From: CAYFLR01 sp964343805
GTDB lineage: Bacteria > Bdellovibrionota_B > Oligoflexia > CAYFLR01
Assembly (NCBI GenBank): GCA_964343805.1
Contig: CAYFLR010000011.1
Location: forward strand, 62,001 to 126,000
Direction: 5' to 3'
DNA: 64,000 nt
A program made the position numbers and the translations under genes. The notes beneath the pieces were generated by a model. That model was not told where the DNA came from. It saw only the letters and a list, made by a program, of their open reading frames with translations, and searched no databases. Below, in pieces: positions 53,565-62,830 of this stretch. Position 1 is the first letter of the stretch. Each line of letters starts with the position of its first letter.

Positions 53565-54509
53565 TTACCTTTGACAGAAGGGATGGTACTCCTCTTTGAG
53601 ACCAATGGGCTTAGCTTTGCGAATGGCATAGACGAGGTCAATTGAGTTGCGAGCCTCTTCGAGTCCGAAACCTTGACCATCTAGGATGGCTTGGTAGCTG
53701 AGGGTGTGAAGGTCAGTGAAGCCTCCGCTGAATTCCATCTCTTTCCCTTCAATCGTAATGGAACGGAAGGTGCGCATATCCTTATCGGTCGCTTCTTTAG
53801 GAAGATCGTTGGCATCAATGGATAAGTACCAACGTACTCGAGCCTTTTTCAGTTCAAGGTAGCCGGCGGCACGATAGGGGTCAAAAAGATTGACTTGGTT
53901 TTTGGTGGGTTCACCAAAAATCCACATGAGCATATCAAAAAAGTGAACACCAATATTGGTGGCTACACCACCAGACTTTTCTTCGATCCCTTTCCAAGAG
54001 TATTGGTACCATTTTCCTCGCGAGGTGATGTAGGCGAGATCGATATCGTAGATTTTATCAGCTGGTCCTTCATCGATCTCTTTTTTGAGAGCGAGAATGG
54101 TGGGGTGATGTCTTAATTGGAGGATATTGTAAATGCGTTTGTCTTGATCTTTCTCTACGGCACTTAACCCATCAATATTCCAAGGGGTGAGAACCAGCGG
54201 TTTCTCACAGATGGCATGGGCTCCCGCTCTTAAAGAAAAGCGGATATGGGAATCATGAAGGTAGTTGGGGGAGCAGATACTTACATAGTTGACCGCTTTG
54301 TCAGGGTCGTTTCTCTTAATTAATTCGATATGGCGATCAAAGCGCTCGAATTCGGTAAAAAAGTCAGCATCGGGAAAATAGGAGTCGATTATTCCTACCG
54401 AGTCATTGTTGTCTAGGGCTACTACTAAACGGTTGCCGGTCTCTTTAATAGCTTTCATATGGCGAGGAGCTACAAAACCTGCCGCTCCGATTAAGGCAAA
54501 ATTTTTCAT
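53565..54509 (-). CDS. wbpB: UDP-GlcNAcA-type 3-dehydrogenase (WbpB/WlbA family)
   Basis: 314 residues of a Gfo/Idh/MocA oxidoreductase: NAD fold KNFALIGAAGFVAPRHMKAI, VALDNNDSVGIIDSYFPDADFF, catalytic Lys in CEKPLVLTPWN, ILQLRHHPTI and VATNIGVHFFDMLMWIFG. These blocks are close to WlbA/WbpB, which oxidise UDP-N-acetylglucosaminuronate at C3 on the way to diacetylated mannuronate in O antigens. The partner genes (wbpA, wbpE, wbpD) are not beside it. ATG 54509 follows GGAG at good spacing. Confidence 0.88.
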   Translation of the reverse strand: MKNFALIGAAGFVAPRHMKAIKETGNRLVVALDNNDSVGIIDSYFPDADFFTEFERFDRHIELIKRNDPDKAVNYVSICSPNYLHDSHIRFSLRAGAHAICEKPLVLTPWNIDGLSAVEKDQDKRIYNILQLRHHPTILALKKEIDEGPADKIYDIDLAYITSRGKWYQYSWKGIEEKSGGVATNIGVHFFDMLMWIFGEPTKNQVNLFDPYRAAGYLELKKARVRWYLSIDANDLPKEATDKDMRTFRSITIEGKEMEFSGGFTDLHTLSYQAILDGQGFGLEEARNSIDLVYAIRKAKPIGLKEEYHPFCQR

Positions 54510-54715
54510 ACAGAACTCCAAGTTTTAAAAATCGTTCTCATTCAGTTATCACACTAAGGTTTATTATTCAACTTGAGAGCTGGGATGGCAAGAGTTTAGA
54601 CCAGTATTACCCAAGAGGATAGAGCATAGCATAGATAATTAGTATAAGACTTAGTTTTTTGTGTGATATCATGGGTTTTTGAGAACGGATAGATCCACCA
54701 TTTTACGAGTATTTT

Positions 54716-55105
54716 ATGCGATATTTTAAAAAATTTCTGTTTCTTATAACCCTGTTGTTAACGACTCTCAGCTCACTTCATGGGGAGGGAAGAAAACGAG
54801 GCTTCGAAACCGAACTGGTTCAACCCTTTATTCCTCATGTTCATACCTTTAGGCTGGCCGTGAGTGAACCAGTTATGGAGCATGACTTAGTGCTGGGAGC
54901 TTACTTAAGGCCCTATGTTAAGCATGATGGGGTGGAAGAGATCCAAGTAGGCTACACCTTTGATTTTGAGTTAGGGGGATTCTCTCTCTACTCTATTCCT
55001 CAGTTTGGTTATATGAAAGGACTTTCCACAAATATTGGTCCTCGAAAGGATCCTGATGAGTTTGTTACAGGTGAGTGGATATTTGGGGCTTATTTATTCG
55101 ATTAA
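54716..55105 (+). CDS. Small exported protein, possibly outer-membrane beta-barrel-like
   Basis: 129 residues with a signal peptide (KKFLFLITLLLTTLSSLHG). The rest has alternating hydrophobic residues and ends in an aromatic and acidic residue (GAYLFD), a pattern like a small outer-membrane beta-barrel, but it is too short to be sure. No family recognised. Its last 12 bases overlap the 3' end of the convergent subtilase gene. Confidence 0.6.
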   Translation: MRYFKKFLFLITLLLTTLSSLHGEGRKRGFETELVQPFIPHVHTFRLAVSEPVMEHDLVLGAYLRPYVKHDGVEEIQVGYTFDFELGGFSLYSIPQFGYMKGLSTNIGPRKDPDEFVTGEWIFGAYLFD

Positions 55106-56639
55106 GGTTTGAGTGAGTTTATGTACTTGCAGTAAACCAAAACCATAGGCATCATCTTTGCCAGGAGTTCCTAAGTCGAGAGTGGTTGNNNNNNNNNNCC
55201 CTAATCGTTTTATGAGCTAAACCTGGATTTGCACTCCAGGCCAAAGCCAATCCCGCAGTGACATGAGGTGCTGCCATAGAGGTTCCACTCATAAACCTGT
55301 AGCTACTGATAGGATAATTGCGATGAGACAGGGTGGCCTGCTTGTTCAGATGTTGGAATTGTATCTCCTTGGCATCATAGAGCCGGAGACCAATTACAGG
55401 GATCGTACTGGTGTTGCCTTCTTCTAAAGTAACGGTAAGAAAACCTTCGTGGTTATTGTAAATGACCACTCCGACCGCTCCATTTTGCTCAGCTTGGACA
55501 ACTTTCTCTTGGTAGCTATTTTTTCCTCGTCGACAGAGCACTACTTTCTGTTGGTGGGGAGCATTCTGATCACAGAAATCACCATCTACAATCTCACCTT
55601 GAACCCTTTTATTGATGGAATGAGCTATGGGTTCAGAGTAAAAAATACGTCGACCCACCTTGAGAGAGATATCATGCTGCCTTGAGGTTGTACTTAGAAT
55701 ATCAGATCCAGCAGCTACCACTTCAATAGCATCATTTTGCTGACTAAATGGAGAAATATTAAGATTATTATCAACTGATCCTACTGAAATGACGGAAGGG
55801 TAGGATGCGGGGTAATTATAACTGGTATCTCCATCGTTGCCAGCAGAACCTATTAGGAGAATCCCCTCTTGGTAGGCCTTTGTAAGTGCCAACTCTTCGG
55901 CTTCATTCTTCTCATCTCCTCCTAAACTCATGTTGATGATATGGGCTCCATTTTCTTTGCAGAATTCTAGTGCCGCCACCAGATCAGAGGTCTGAGTCCA
56001 TTTTCCTTCATCGTTGAAGACTTTGGCGATGATGAGGCTGATTTTTCCTGGACTCACCCCCACTACACCTTGTTGATTTAGTGCGGCGTTGATAGTTCCA
56101 GCTATATGAGTTCCATGTCCGGGAACATCTATATACCAGGGGGATTCTACCATGGATGTGCCGGCAATAAACATATGGGGATGGAAATCTTCATGATCTC
56201 GAAAGACTCCCGTGTCTATGATACAAACTCGTATTCCTTCACCGGTGATTGCATCTTGATCCAGTAGGTTGTCGAGATCTTTGTCCCAGAGTTGTCTAGC
56301 CTTGATAAGATCAATTCCATAGGGAATTCTCTCTTCCTCTATGATTTCATCGGTGGGCAGAAAGCTTTGGTTATTGGTGGGATGTATTAAATAGCGCCTG
56401 GAATCAGGTTCTATCTTGCGAATCAGAGGGTGAGATCGCATCTTATATAATTTATTTTGATCAAGGATGAACACTCCCGCTTGCAAGCTGGGAAAGTGAG
56501 TGTGGAGTTTTCCGCCCAGCTCTTTCACCTGATAGGCAACTTCTTTGAAAGAATTGTTTTGATAATGGATCCAGACCCGCTTTGGAGCGGCATCTAAATA
56601 ACTGGTGTAAAGTAAAAAGAAGAGATAAATGAATTTCAT
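55094..56639 (-). CDS. Secreted subtilisin-family protease with PA domain insertion (contains small assembly gap)
   Basis: About 515 residues. A signal peptide (KFIYLFFLLYTSYLDA) and I9-like propeptide precede the S8 triad: Asp in CIIDTGVFRDHED, His in GHGTHIAG, Ser in GTSMAAPHVTAG. Between His and Ser lies a PA-type insertion (VVLCRRGKNSYQEKVVQAEQ, GAVGVVIYN). A 10-base N run (55189-55198) near the end breaks the frame; after it the other frame reads LGTPGKDDAYGFGLLQVHKL, the usual S8 C-terminus, and stops at 55094. So the gene is longer than a simple frame search suggests. Confidence 0.92.
55189..55198. other. Assembly gap (10 N) inside subtilase gene
   Basis: Ten N bases. Subtilase homology continues in different frames on either side, so the gap length is wrong by one or two bases modulo three. 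Confidence 0.98.
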
Positions 56640-56727
56640 GGGTAAAAATTATCAGATCTCGACAGCATAGTAAACCGGGATATGTGGTACAATGAGAAGA
56701 TCTACTGGAAACTCGATGGGAGGTGGT

Positions 56728-57912
56728 TTGCATAAGAGAAGATTTGTCTATTTAGCTTTTATTGTAATTCTACTTTGGCCTTGGAGCCTGGTAAAAGCCC
56801 AAAAGTGTAACGAGATAAACCATCAATTTCATGAAGGAACCTGGAGTCGTTATAAACAAGAGGTTCTAAAGTATTGGCAAAATCAGCTCCCTCACTTTTA
56901 TAAAGAACATCCAGGTAAGTTTAACAAACTTCATCAAGGGATGGATCTGACCTACTTCACTCTTTTTCATGGAGCCAAGGTGGCCTTTGCTCCTCAGTTT
57001 TTTGCGGTGGATCTGCCTCTTTCTTTTTATAGGGCTTATAAAGGTATGAGGCATAAGGATGCGGATTATAAAAGAGCTCTCTTACTTCCGGTTGATATTG
57101 TGCAAAGGAATGGGGTTCACGTTTTAACCTATTTGATCTTGTCCAGCTTGGGATATAATTTTTCTAAATTTACCATGGAGAGCAAGGTCTATCGGGATGA
57201 AATGCTTGAATTTCTGGATCCTTTGACTTTGGCTTCCCATGAGCTAACGGTGTTCTTAATGCCCCATCAAGAGGAGTTCTATGACTATTTCCACAAGGTA
57301 AAGGCTGTCTATTATAATAATGGAGCGAAATCCCATCAAGTTAAGAAAATCATGAATAGTCATAGCATCAGTGCTATTGCTGAATTGATGCATGTGAAAA
57401 CTAAATCCTATCAATGTGTGAAAGACTTTCATATTCTTGCTCATGGCAAACCCGGATCTTTTAATCTTGGTGATTCTGCTAGCGAGACCTCAGGGATTTT
57501 TTCTCAAAAAAGTTTGGAGCGGATGAAGCCTTATATGGGGCAAATGCCTTCCGATCTTTTCTGTGATAATGCTCGCATTATCATTCATTCTTGCACTGTG
57601 GCACGGGGTGAGGAGGGAGAGTCCTTTTTAAAACAGATAGGTGCTTTTATTTTGCAAAATGAAGGGCAGGTGATTGCTCCTACGGTTCCTCTTGGCTTAT
57701 CTGTCACTCGCAGGCAAGTTGATCAAAAAGTTAAAACACTCACTTTTGAAGATACCAGGGAAGAGAGTTTTGTTGCCCAACTCAGTTTTCATCTCCTGCT
57801 CCCGCTGCTTAACTATTTTGGAGTGCATGAGGTGATGAACTATATCCTGCATGGAGCAGAGACCCAAAAGATCAAGTCCGTAGATATTGGTACCCAAAAT
57901 AATGAAAATTAA
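56728..57912 (+). CDS. Secreted protein with DUF4347-like C-terminal domain
   Basis: 394 residues from TTG 56728, four bases after GGGAGG; ATG 56716 and 56692 are also in frame but lack this spacing. A signal peptide (RFVYLAFIVILLWPWSLVKA) leads into a helical N-terminal region. The C-terminal part has FHILAHGKPGSFNLGD (His239) and IIIHSCTVARGEEGESFLKQIG (Cys289; shortened), resembling the DUF4347 pattern HILSHGxPG...YGCxVAxGExG. The His-Cys arrangement is like that of caspase-fold peptidases. Function unknown; protease activity is only a suggestion. Confidence 0.68.
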   Translation: MHKRRFVYLAFIVILLWPWSLVKAQKCNEINHQFHEGTWSRYKQEVLKYWQNQLPHFYKEHPGKFNKLHQGMDLTYFTLFHGAKVAFAPQFFAVDLPLSFYRAYKGMRHKDADYKRALLLPVDIVQRNGVHVLTYLILSSLGYNFSKFTMESKVYRDEMLEFLDPLTLASHELTVFLMPHQEEFYDYFHKVKAVYYNNGAKSHQVKKIMNSHSISAIAELMHVKTKSYQCVKDFHILAHGKPGSFNLGDSASETSGIFSQKSLERMKPYMGQMPSDLFCDNARIIIHSCTVARGEEGESFLKQIGAFILQNEGQVIAPTVPLGLSVTRRQVDQKVKTLTFEDTREESFVAQLSFHLLLPLLNYFGVHEVMNYILHGAETQKIKSVDIGTQNNEN

Positions 57913-57971
57913 TAAAAAATGGTGCCAAAAAGTATGGAAAATGCCTAAAAAATGGTACCAAAAAGTATGGA
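57913..57971. repeat. Two 26-base direct repeats upstream of AAA_14 ATPase gene
   Basis: TAAAAAATGGTGCCAAAAAG (first 20 bases) starts at 57913 and recurs at 57946 with one change (TGGTACCA in place of TGGTGCCA). Each copy is 26 bases and the period is 33. They lie 57 bases or more upstream of the GTG start at 58028, so they may be regulator binding sites or a relic of insertion. Confidence 0.7.
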
Positions 57972-58027
57972 TTTCTGCTATCCTATCTAAGAAATAAGAA
58001 TAAAACTAACAATGAGTGTGAGTAGAA

Positions 58028-59329
58028 GTGGATCGTATCTTATTGAAACAACTTGTTAATTGGCGGAATAGCTCCAAAAGAAAGCCATTGGTGTTGGACG
58101 GGGCAAGGCAGGTGGGTAAAACCTACTTATTGGAGAAGCTGTTTGGTGAAACCTATTTTAATAAAGTGTTCAAACTAGATTTCAGGGAAAACAACGCACA
58201 TACTAGAATATTCCAAGAGACTCGTGAGCCAAATCAAATTATTCGTTCCCTAGAGCTAGAATTCGGTCAGAGAGTAAATTTAGACACTGATTTGATTTTT
58301 TTTGATGAAATTGGAGAGTGCCAACCTGCGGTGGATTCCTTAAAATATTTTTGTGAGAAGATGCCCAACCTTTTTCTTTGTGCCTCTGGCTCGAATATGG
58401 GGCTATTGAACTCTTTTCCGGTGGGAAAAACAGAAAACTTAGAACTTTTTCCCTGCAATTTTTACGAGTTTTTGAAAGCCAGTAAAAAACAAATTTTGAT
58501 TGAAGAATTTGAAAACCAGAGTCGCCTTTTAAAAACTCATGAAATGTTATGGCAGATCTTGTTGGATTATTATTATGTGGGAGGAATGCCAGAAGCCGTT
58601 GAGGCTTGGTTCAACTCTTCCTCTCTACAAGAACGCATAGAACGGGTGGGAAAAATACACCAAGATTTGCTAGCGGGTTATGAACGAGATTTTGGGAAAT
58701 ATGGAAATAAGGTCAATGCGCTGCATATTGGTTCTGTTTATAGAAACGTACCCATCAAATTACAAAATACTCAAGATGATTCGGTAAAACGACTAACCTT
58801 CAAAGATCTCATAAAGGGTAAGAAGCAGTACAGTGAGTTAAGAGGACCTATTGATTGGTTGGAAAAATCAAAATTGGTATCCAAAAACTTAATCATAAAA
58901 TGCCAACCTCAGACCCCTTTAATTGGTTTTACCAAACAAAATATTTTTAAACTTTTTTATTTTGATGTGGGTCTACTGTGTCACTCTTTGGGAATTTCCT
59001 ATAATGAAGTTGTCCAGCAGGGTTTCTTTCAAAAAGGCTTTATTGCAGAAAACTTTGTGCAAAATGAACTCCGAGCAATGGGAATATATCCCACTTTTTC
59101 CTGGCAAGAAGGAAAGTCAGAGATGGAGTTTATATGGAAATCAGGGGATGGGGAGTTTTATCCATTAGAAGTGAAAAGCGGAAAAAGGACGAAGGCTCAA
59201 AGCCTCAGAGTTTATAAAGAGAAATATAAACCTAATAAGACGATTAAATTAATTGGTGGGAGGGGTAGCGAAGATCCTAACACCATTGTGTGGCCACTCT
59301 ACTATGTTTCTTTTCTTTCTCGTGTTTGA
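58028..59329 (+). CDS. AAA_14/DUF4143 ATPase
   Basis: 433 residues. N-terminal AAA+ domain: Walker A DGARQVGKTYLLE, Walker B DLIFFDEIGEC, sensor-like LCASGSNMG. The C-terminal DUF4143 part ends in a nuclease-like pattern (EMEFIWKSGDGEFYPLEVKSGK: E...E-x-K, shortened). These proteins are widespread, often variable between strains, and their role is not established. The start is GTG 58028; no ATG fits. It stands alone after twin repeats. Confidence 0.9.
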   Translation: MDRILLKQLVNWRNSSKRKPLVLDGARQVGKTYLLEKLFGETYFNKVFKLDFRENNAHTRIFQETREPNQIIRSLELEFGQRVNLDTDLIFFDEIGECQPAVDSLKYFCEKMPNLFLCASGSNMGLLNSFPVGKTENLELFPCNFYEFLKASKKQILIEEFENQSRLLKTHEMLWQILLDYYYVGGMPEAVEAWFNSSSLQERIERVGKIHQDLLAGYERDFGKYGNKVNALHIGSVYRNVPIKLQNTQDDSVKRLTFKDLIKGKKQYSELRGPIDWLEKSKLVSKNLIIKCQPQTPLIGFTKQNIFKLFYFDVGLLCHSLGISYNEVVQQGFFQKGFIAENFVQNELRAMGIYPTFSWQEGKSEMEFIWKSGDGEFYPLEVKSGKRTKAQSLRVYKEKYKPNKTIKLIGGRGSEDPNTIVWPLYYVSFLSRV

Positions 59330-59341
59330 ATCTGAGAAAAG

Positions 59342-60514
59342 TCAGACTCCCGCCTCTTGTACAAATAAAGGCAGTTGAATAAAGAAAGAGGTTTCCTCCG
59401 GGTTGGACTCCACAAAAATATCACCCCCATGCAGTTGGACGATCTCTTTGGAGATTGCCAAACCGAGGCCTACTTCGGTCCCTTTGGTGGAGGGCTTGAC
59501 CTGTTCATATTTATTAAAAATTGAATTAATTTTATGTTCAGGTATGGGAGGACCATCATTGGAAAAAGCGATTTGCAGCACTTCGTCAGCGGTGGTTGAA
59601 AAATTCACCTTCTCTGCTTTTAACAGGGAAATTTTTATTTTAGCATATCCACCGGCATCTACATACTGTTTGGCGTTACTAAGGATATTACGGAAAACTT
59701 GTTCTAAGCGGTAATTATCAATTTCTATTTCTAGCGAGTCATCCGCTAAGTCATTTTCTATCAGAAGGTTGATCTCTTTATCTTCAAAACTAAAACGTTG
59801 GCTCTCTACTAAAGTAAAAAGTTTTTGAATAATGAAGGCTTTCTCTTTTTCTAATTGGAGTCCTTGAGATTCGATCTTTCCTAAATCTAAAATAGCTTTT
59901 ATTAGCTCAAAAGCATAGGCAGCATGATCATTGATAATTTTTAACATTCGCTTTTGATCCTCTGGCGGGATATCCATAGTTTCCATCATTTGAAAGATGG
60001 TGAGAATATTGCCAATAGGATTCTTAAGATCATGGCTACACATGGAGAGCATTTTGTTTTTGTTCTGATTCAATTCAAATAGAGCTTTATTTTTTTCTAC
60101 CAGCTGATTTTCATAGAGCACCATATCGGTAATGTCCTTGATGTATATAAGACAGAGTCTCTTGCCATCAAGGTCTTCAATGGGATAAAGCTTGACATTT
60201 TGTTGCATGGTAATGGGGTTTTTATGGATATCAGTGGTTTCAATGGGGAAGATATACTTATGAAACATCTGAGAGAGAAAACGATAAGCGCTATGTTCAA
60301 TAACATCGTTAATGATTGTTTTAACGAGGCCTTGTTTTTTTATTTCAAAGCAGGAAAAGAGATTTTTAAAAAGCAAATCTTCTTTGGTGAAATGACCTTT
60401 TTCAAGAAGCCAACTATTAACATGCAGAATGTTATATTGAGGGTCCACAATTAAAATCCCTAAGTCGAGGGAGTCGGTAATGGGGGACTTGAGATAACTT
60501 AGTAGATCATTCAT
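59342..60514 (-). CDS. PAS-domain histidine kinase (soluble)
   Basis: 390 residues without membrane helices. A PAS domain at about 13-135 (DSLDLGILIVDPQYNILHVN to LIYIKDITD), HisKA with CSHDLKNPIGNI (His161) and HATPase with NILSNAKQYVDAGG, DGPPIPEHKINSIFNKYEQ and GLGLAISKEIVQLHGG. It is translationally coupled (4-base overlap) to the CheC-like phosphatase gene and through it to a single receiver, which is its likely partner. Confidence 0.9.
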   Translation of the reverse strand: MNDLLSYLKSPITDSLDLGILIVDPQYNILHVNSWLLEKGHFTKEDLLFKNLFSCFEIKKQGLVKTIINDVIEHSAYRFLSQMFHKYIFPIETTDIHKNPITMQQNVKLYPIEDLDGKRLCLIYIKDITDMVLYENQLVEKNKALFELNQNKNKMLSMCSHDLKNPIGNILTIFQMMETMDIPPEDQKRMLKIINDHAAYAFELIKAILDLGKIESQGLQLEKEKAFIIQKLFTLVESQRFSFEDKEINLLIENDLADDSLEIEIDNYRLEQVFRNILSNAKQYVDAGGYAKIKISLLKAEKVNFSTTADEVLQIAFSNDGPPIPEHKINSIFNKYEQVKPSTKGTEVGLGLAISKEIVQLHGGDIFVESNPEETSFFIQLPLFVQEAGV

Positions 60515-61167
60515 TGTAATAATCCCTCTAAGTATTCGTCTAATAAATCTAGGAAAGATTTAACCGCGTTTATATTCATAGAAATAAGAAAAGACCCGTT
60601 AATCTTTTTCCCTTTAATACCAAAATAGGTTTTCACTACAATTGTGTATTTACTGCTCCCTTGATCACTAATTTGGCTGTTTAAATGCTCGATTGCCAAA
60701 ATTGTTTCATCTTTTGCGGTGCTCTTTTTATTGGCGAGATAAGTAAAGTTAGGGGGCAGATATTTTAGCTCCAGTTTCAAAATATTAGAGATACTTCCAA
60801 TGCAGGCATTGATCAGAGTATTTGCAATCTCTTGTAAACCATCCTTGGTCATCTCATTGATTTGAGTAAATTCAGAATCATCAAATTGCATAAGGTTTAA
60901 AAGAGCTAAAGAAGCATCTTTAGGGAAGAGAATATGAGCAAGGCCAAATATCTCCCCCTCAAATCCCTGTGATAATAAGATGAGGTCTAAATCTAATTCA
61001 GAACTATTAACAATGTAATCCGTAAAGGACTGATCTATAAATTTGACTTCAGGAGCTTTTAATTGAATTGGATGCTCTACAATTTCTTCCAGCTGCATAG
61101 CAGCCACACCCATCCCCTGGTTTATCACTTCACCAATAATGTCTTCTTGTTCAGGTGTTAAATTCAT
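60511..61167 (-). CDS. CheC/CheX-type phosphatase-like protein
   Basis: 218 residues. The CheC signature D/S-x3-E-x2-N-x22-P is visible as DGLQEIANTLINACIGSI with Pro about 22 residues later (YLPP). CheC-type enzymes remove phosphate from CheY-like receivers. The gene lies between a stand-alone receiver and a histidine kinase, overlapping each by four bases (ATGA), so the operon encodes phosphorylation and removal for the same receiver. Confidence 0.82.
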   Translation of the reverse strand: MNLTPEQEDIIGEVINQGMGVAAMQLEEIVEHPIQLKAPEVKFIDQSFTDYIVNSSELDLDLILLSQGFEGEIFGLAHILFPKDASLALLNLMQFDDSEFTQINEMTKDGLQEIANTLINACIGSISNILKLELKYLPPNFTYLANKKSTAKDETILAIEHLNSQISDQGSSKYTIVVKTYFGIKGKKINGSFLISMNINAVKSFLDLLDEYLEGLLQ

Positions 61168-61562
61168 GATTCACCTTCATTTTCTAATCCGAGCATTCTC
61201 ACTATTTTCTCTTTTTTAAGGGGTTTGTTTTCCATGGATATAGGAAGATCGTAAGCATAAATTCTTTCTCTGGTACTGTTTTGCATATCAGAGGTCAAAA
61301 CCACAACTTTTTCGGGGACATAATCTTTGATATTATCAAGGAGATAGAATCCATCATATTCCGCCATCACTAAGTCGGTTATGAGGATATCAGGTTTTTC
61401 TTTGTTTAAAGTATCTACAAAAATAGCGATAAAGCAGAAAGTATCTAAACCTTCCTGTCCATTTTTGGCTTCGAATGTCTCAAAACCGGCTTTATTGAGA
61501 AAGTTCAATAGCGCTTTGCGAATGGTCATTGAGTCTTCAACGATAAGTACTTTTTTAGCCAT
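61164..61562 (-). CDS. Single-domain response regulator (CheY-like)
   Basis: 132 residues, receiver only. Acidic pocket VEDS (Glu9, Asp10), phospho-Asp63 in LITDLVMAEYDG and Lys in MENKPLKKE. There is an insertion (FCFIAIFVDTLN) before beta-strand three. It is the first gene of the receiver-CheC-kinase operon and lacks an output domain, so it probably acts through protein contact, for example on a motor or another kinase. Confidence 0.92.
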   Translation of the reverse strand: MAKKVLIVEDSMTIRKALLNFLNKAGFETFEAKNGQEGLDTFCFIAIFVDTLNKEKPDILITDLVMAEYDGFYLLDNIKDYVPEKVVVLTSDMQNSTRERIYAYDLPISMENKPLKKEKIVRMLGLENEGES

Positions 61563-61662
61563 TAGGAAACTCCCAAGTTAGGGGGTGAGTGGATGAAATA
61601 ATAGTTAATTAATAATTATAATATATCCGGAGATAGTATTTCAATGGAAGAAGGTGAGGCAC

Positions 61663-62730
61663 TCAGTTAAATTGGGAGAATTTGAGACTGGAGTCATTGA
61701 TTGCCTTTCTCACATTATGATCCGCATCACCGATGCTAAGGAGTTCTGTGAAGGTACAGATGGTGTCTTTTTCATAATGACCTCCCGTCTCTACTTTTAC
61801 CCGCATGGTGCAGGGAAAATCTCCCAATAAACTACCCTCAGTCGCACTGGAAAAGGCATGAATGACTGTTGGAGGAAGATCATCCGAGGTACGGGTCTCG
61901 GTAATACTCATCAAAGTGCGAAGAGGTTCAGTTACACTGACCCCATCTTGGATAAAAGTTAATTGTTCAATCTCATATCCAGTATCATGTTCTCCTCCTT
62001 GCAAATGACCTATTTCATGAGCAAGAGTGATAAGAGAGGTGAATCCATAATAGGTATACTGTGCCATAGCAGTGGTGGCACTGGCATTTATTTCCACAGC
62101 GCCGTTGACGATATTGCTATCACCGAAACCTCGCCAATAGATGATGATGTCCGCTTTGTAGGCATCTCGCAAACCATACATTAGATCAATCATACTCTGC
62201 TGACTCGCCGAGAGAGGGATTCGCTCTACATTCATATAGGCTTTTAGAAAATCATCTTTCCAATCTTCCTGAATGTGGCAAAAGTCGATGGTTTGATGAT
62301 GGACCACTTTGATAGTTTGATTGATTCCTGCCTTTTCATAGAGCGTGTTTAATCGCCCAATCTGCCAAGTAATGTACTCATCGAGAGTGGCTAAACTTTC
62401 GGGGTTGGCTTTCGCATTACTTTTGGCCAAACCAAAATGAGCTTCGGCTTCATCGGGATGCAAAATTATGGCTGTTATTTCGTAGGGAGCTCCTTCCGGG
62501 CTAGTATGAAGTTCTATTGTTTCAGCATCTGGTAGAGTGGTGCCGGTGGAGCATTTTGCTGAACTCGTGGCTATGGTTGTAGACCCGGTGGTTCCAGTGC
62601 TGGTGGAGGAGGAACTGCTGTTATCGTTTTCCTCCTCGGTAGTGTCTTCTTCTTCCCAGGGGATTCGTTCGCAGTTGATATTTATGGTCAAAACAAAGAT
62701 TGATAAAAAGAAGAAGGTGATGATTTTCAT
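61663..62730 (-). CDS. Metzincin-type metalloprotease lipoprotein
   Basis: About 355 residues from ATG 62730. The signal peptide ends in lipobox NINC, followed by a long Glu/Asp/Ser/Thr linker. The catalytic motif HEIGHLQGGEHD is a full metzincin HExxHxxGxxH (His238, Glu239, His242, His248), and a Met-turn (TLMSIT) follows. It is thus probably a surface-anchored zinc protease. The substrate is unknown. It is divergent from the sulfatase-modifying-factor-like gene at 62831. Confidence 0.85.
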   Translation of the reverse strand: MKIITFFFLSIFVLTININCERIPWEEEDTTEEENDNSSSSSTSTGTTGSTTIATSSAKCSTGTTLPDAETIELHTSPEGAPYEITAIILHPDEAEAHFGLAKSNAKANPESLATLDEYITWQIGRLNTLYEKAGINQTIKVVHHQTIDFCHIQEDWKDDFLKAYMNVERIPLSASQQSMIDLMYGLRDAYKADIIIYWRGFGDSNIVNGAVEINASATTAMAQYTYYGFTSLITLAHEIGHLQGGEHDTGYEIEQLTFIQDGVSVTEPLRTLMSITETRTSDDLPPTVIHAFSSATEGSLLGDFPCTMRVKVETGGHYEKDTICTFTELLSIGDADHNVRKAINDSSLKFSQFN

Positions 62731-62830
62731 AATGGATTCTCTCATATGGGGTCATGTAATTTTCTATAAGTATACCATAAGTAATAAACAAACCTCTCTT
62801 TTAAGGTCAGGGTTGTGTTAGAATAGATAT

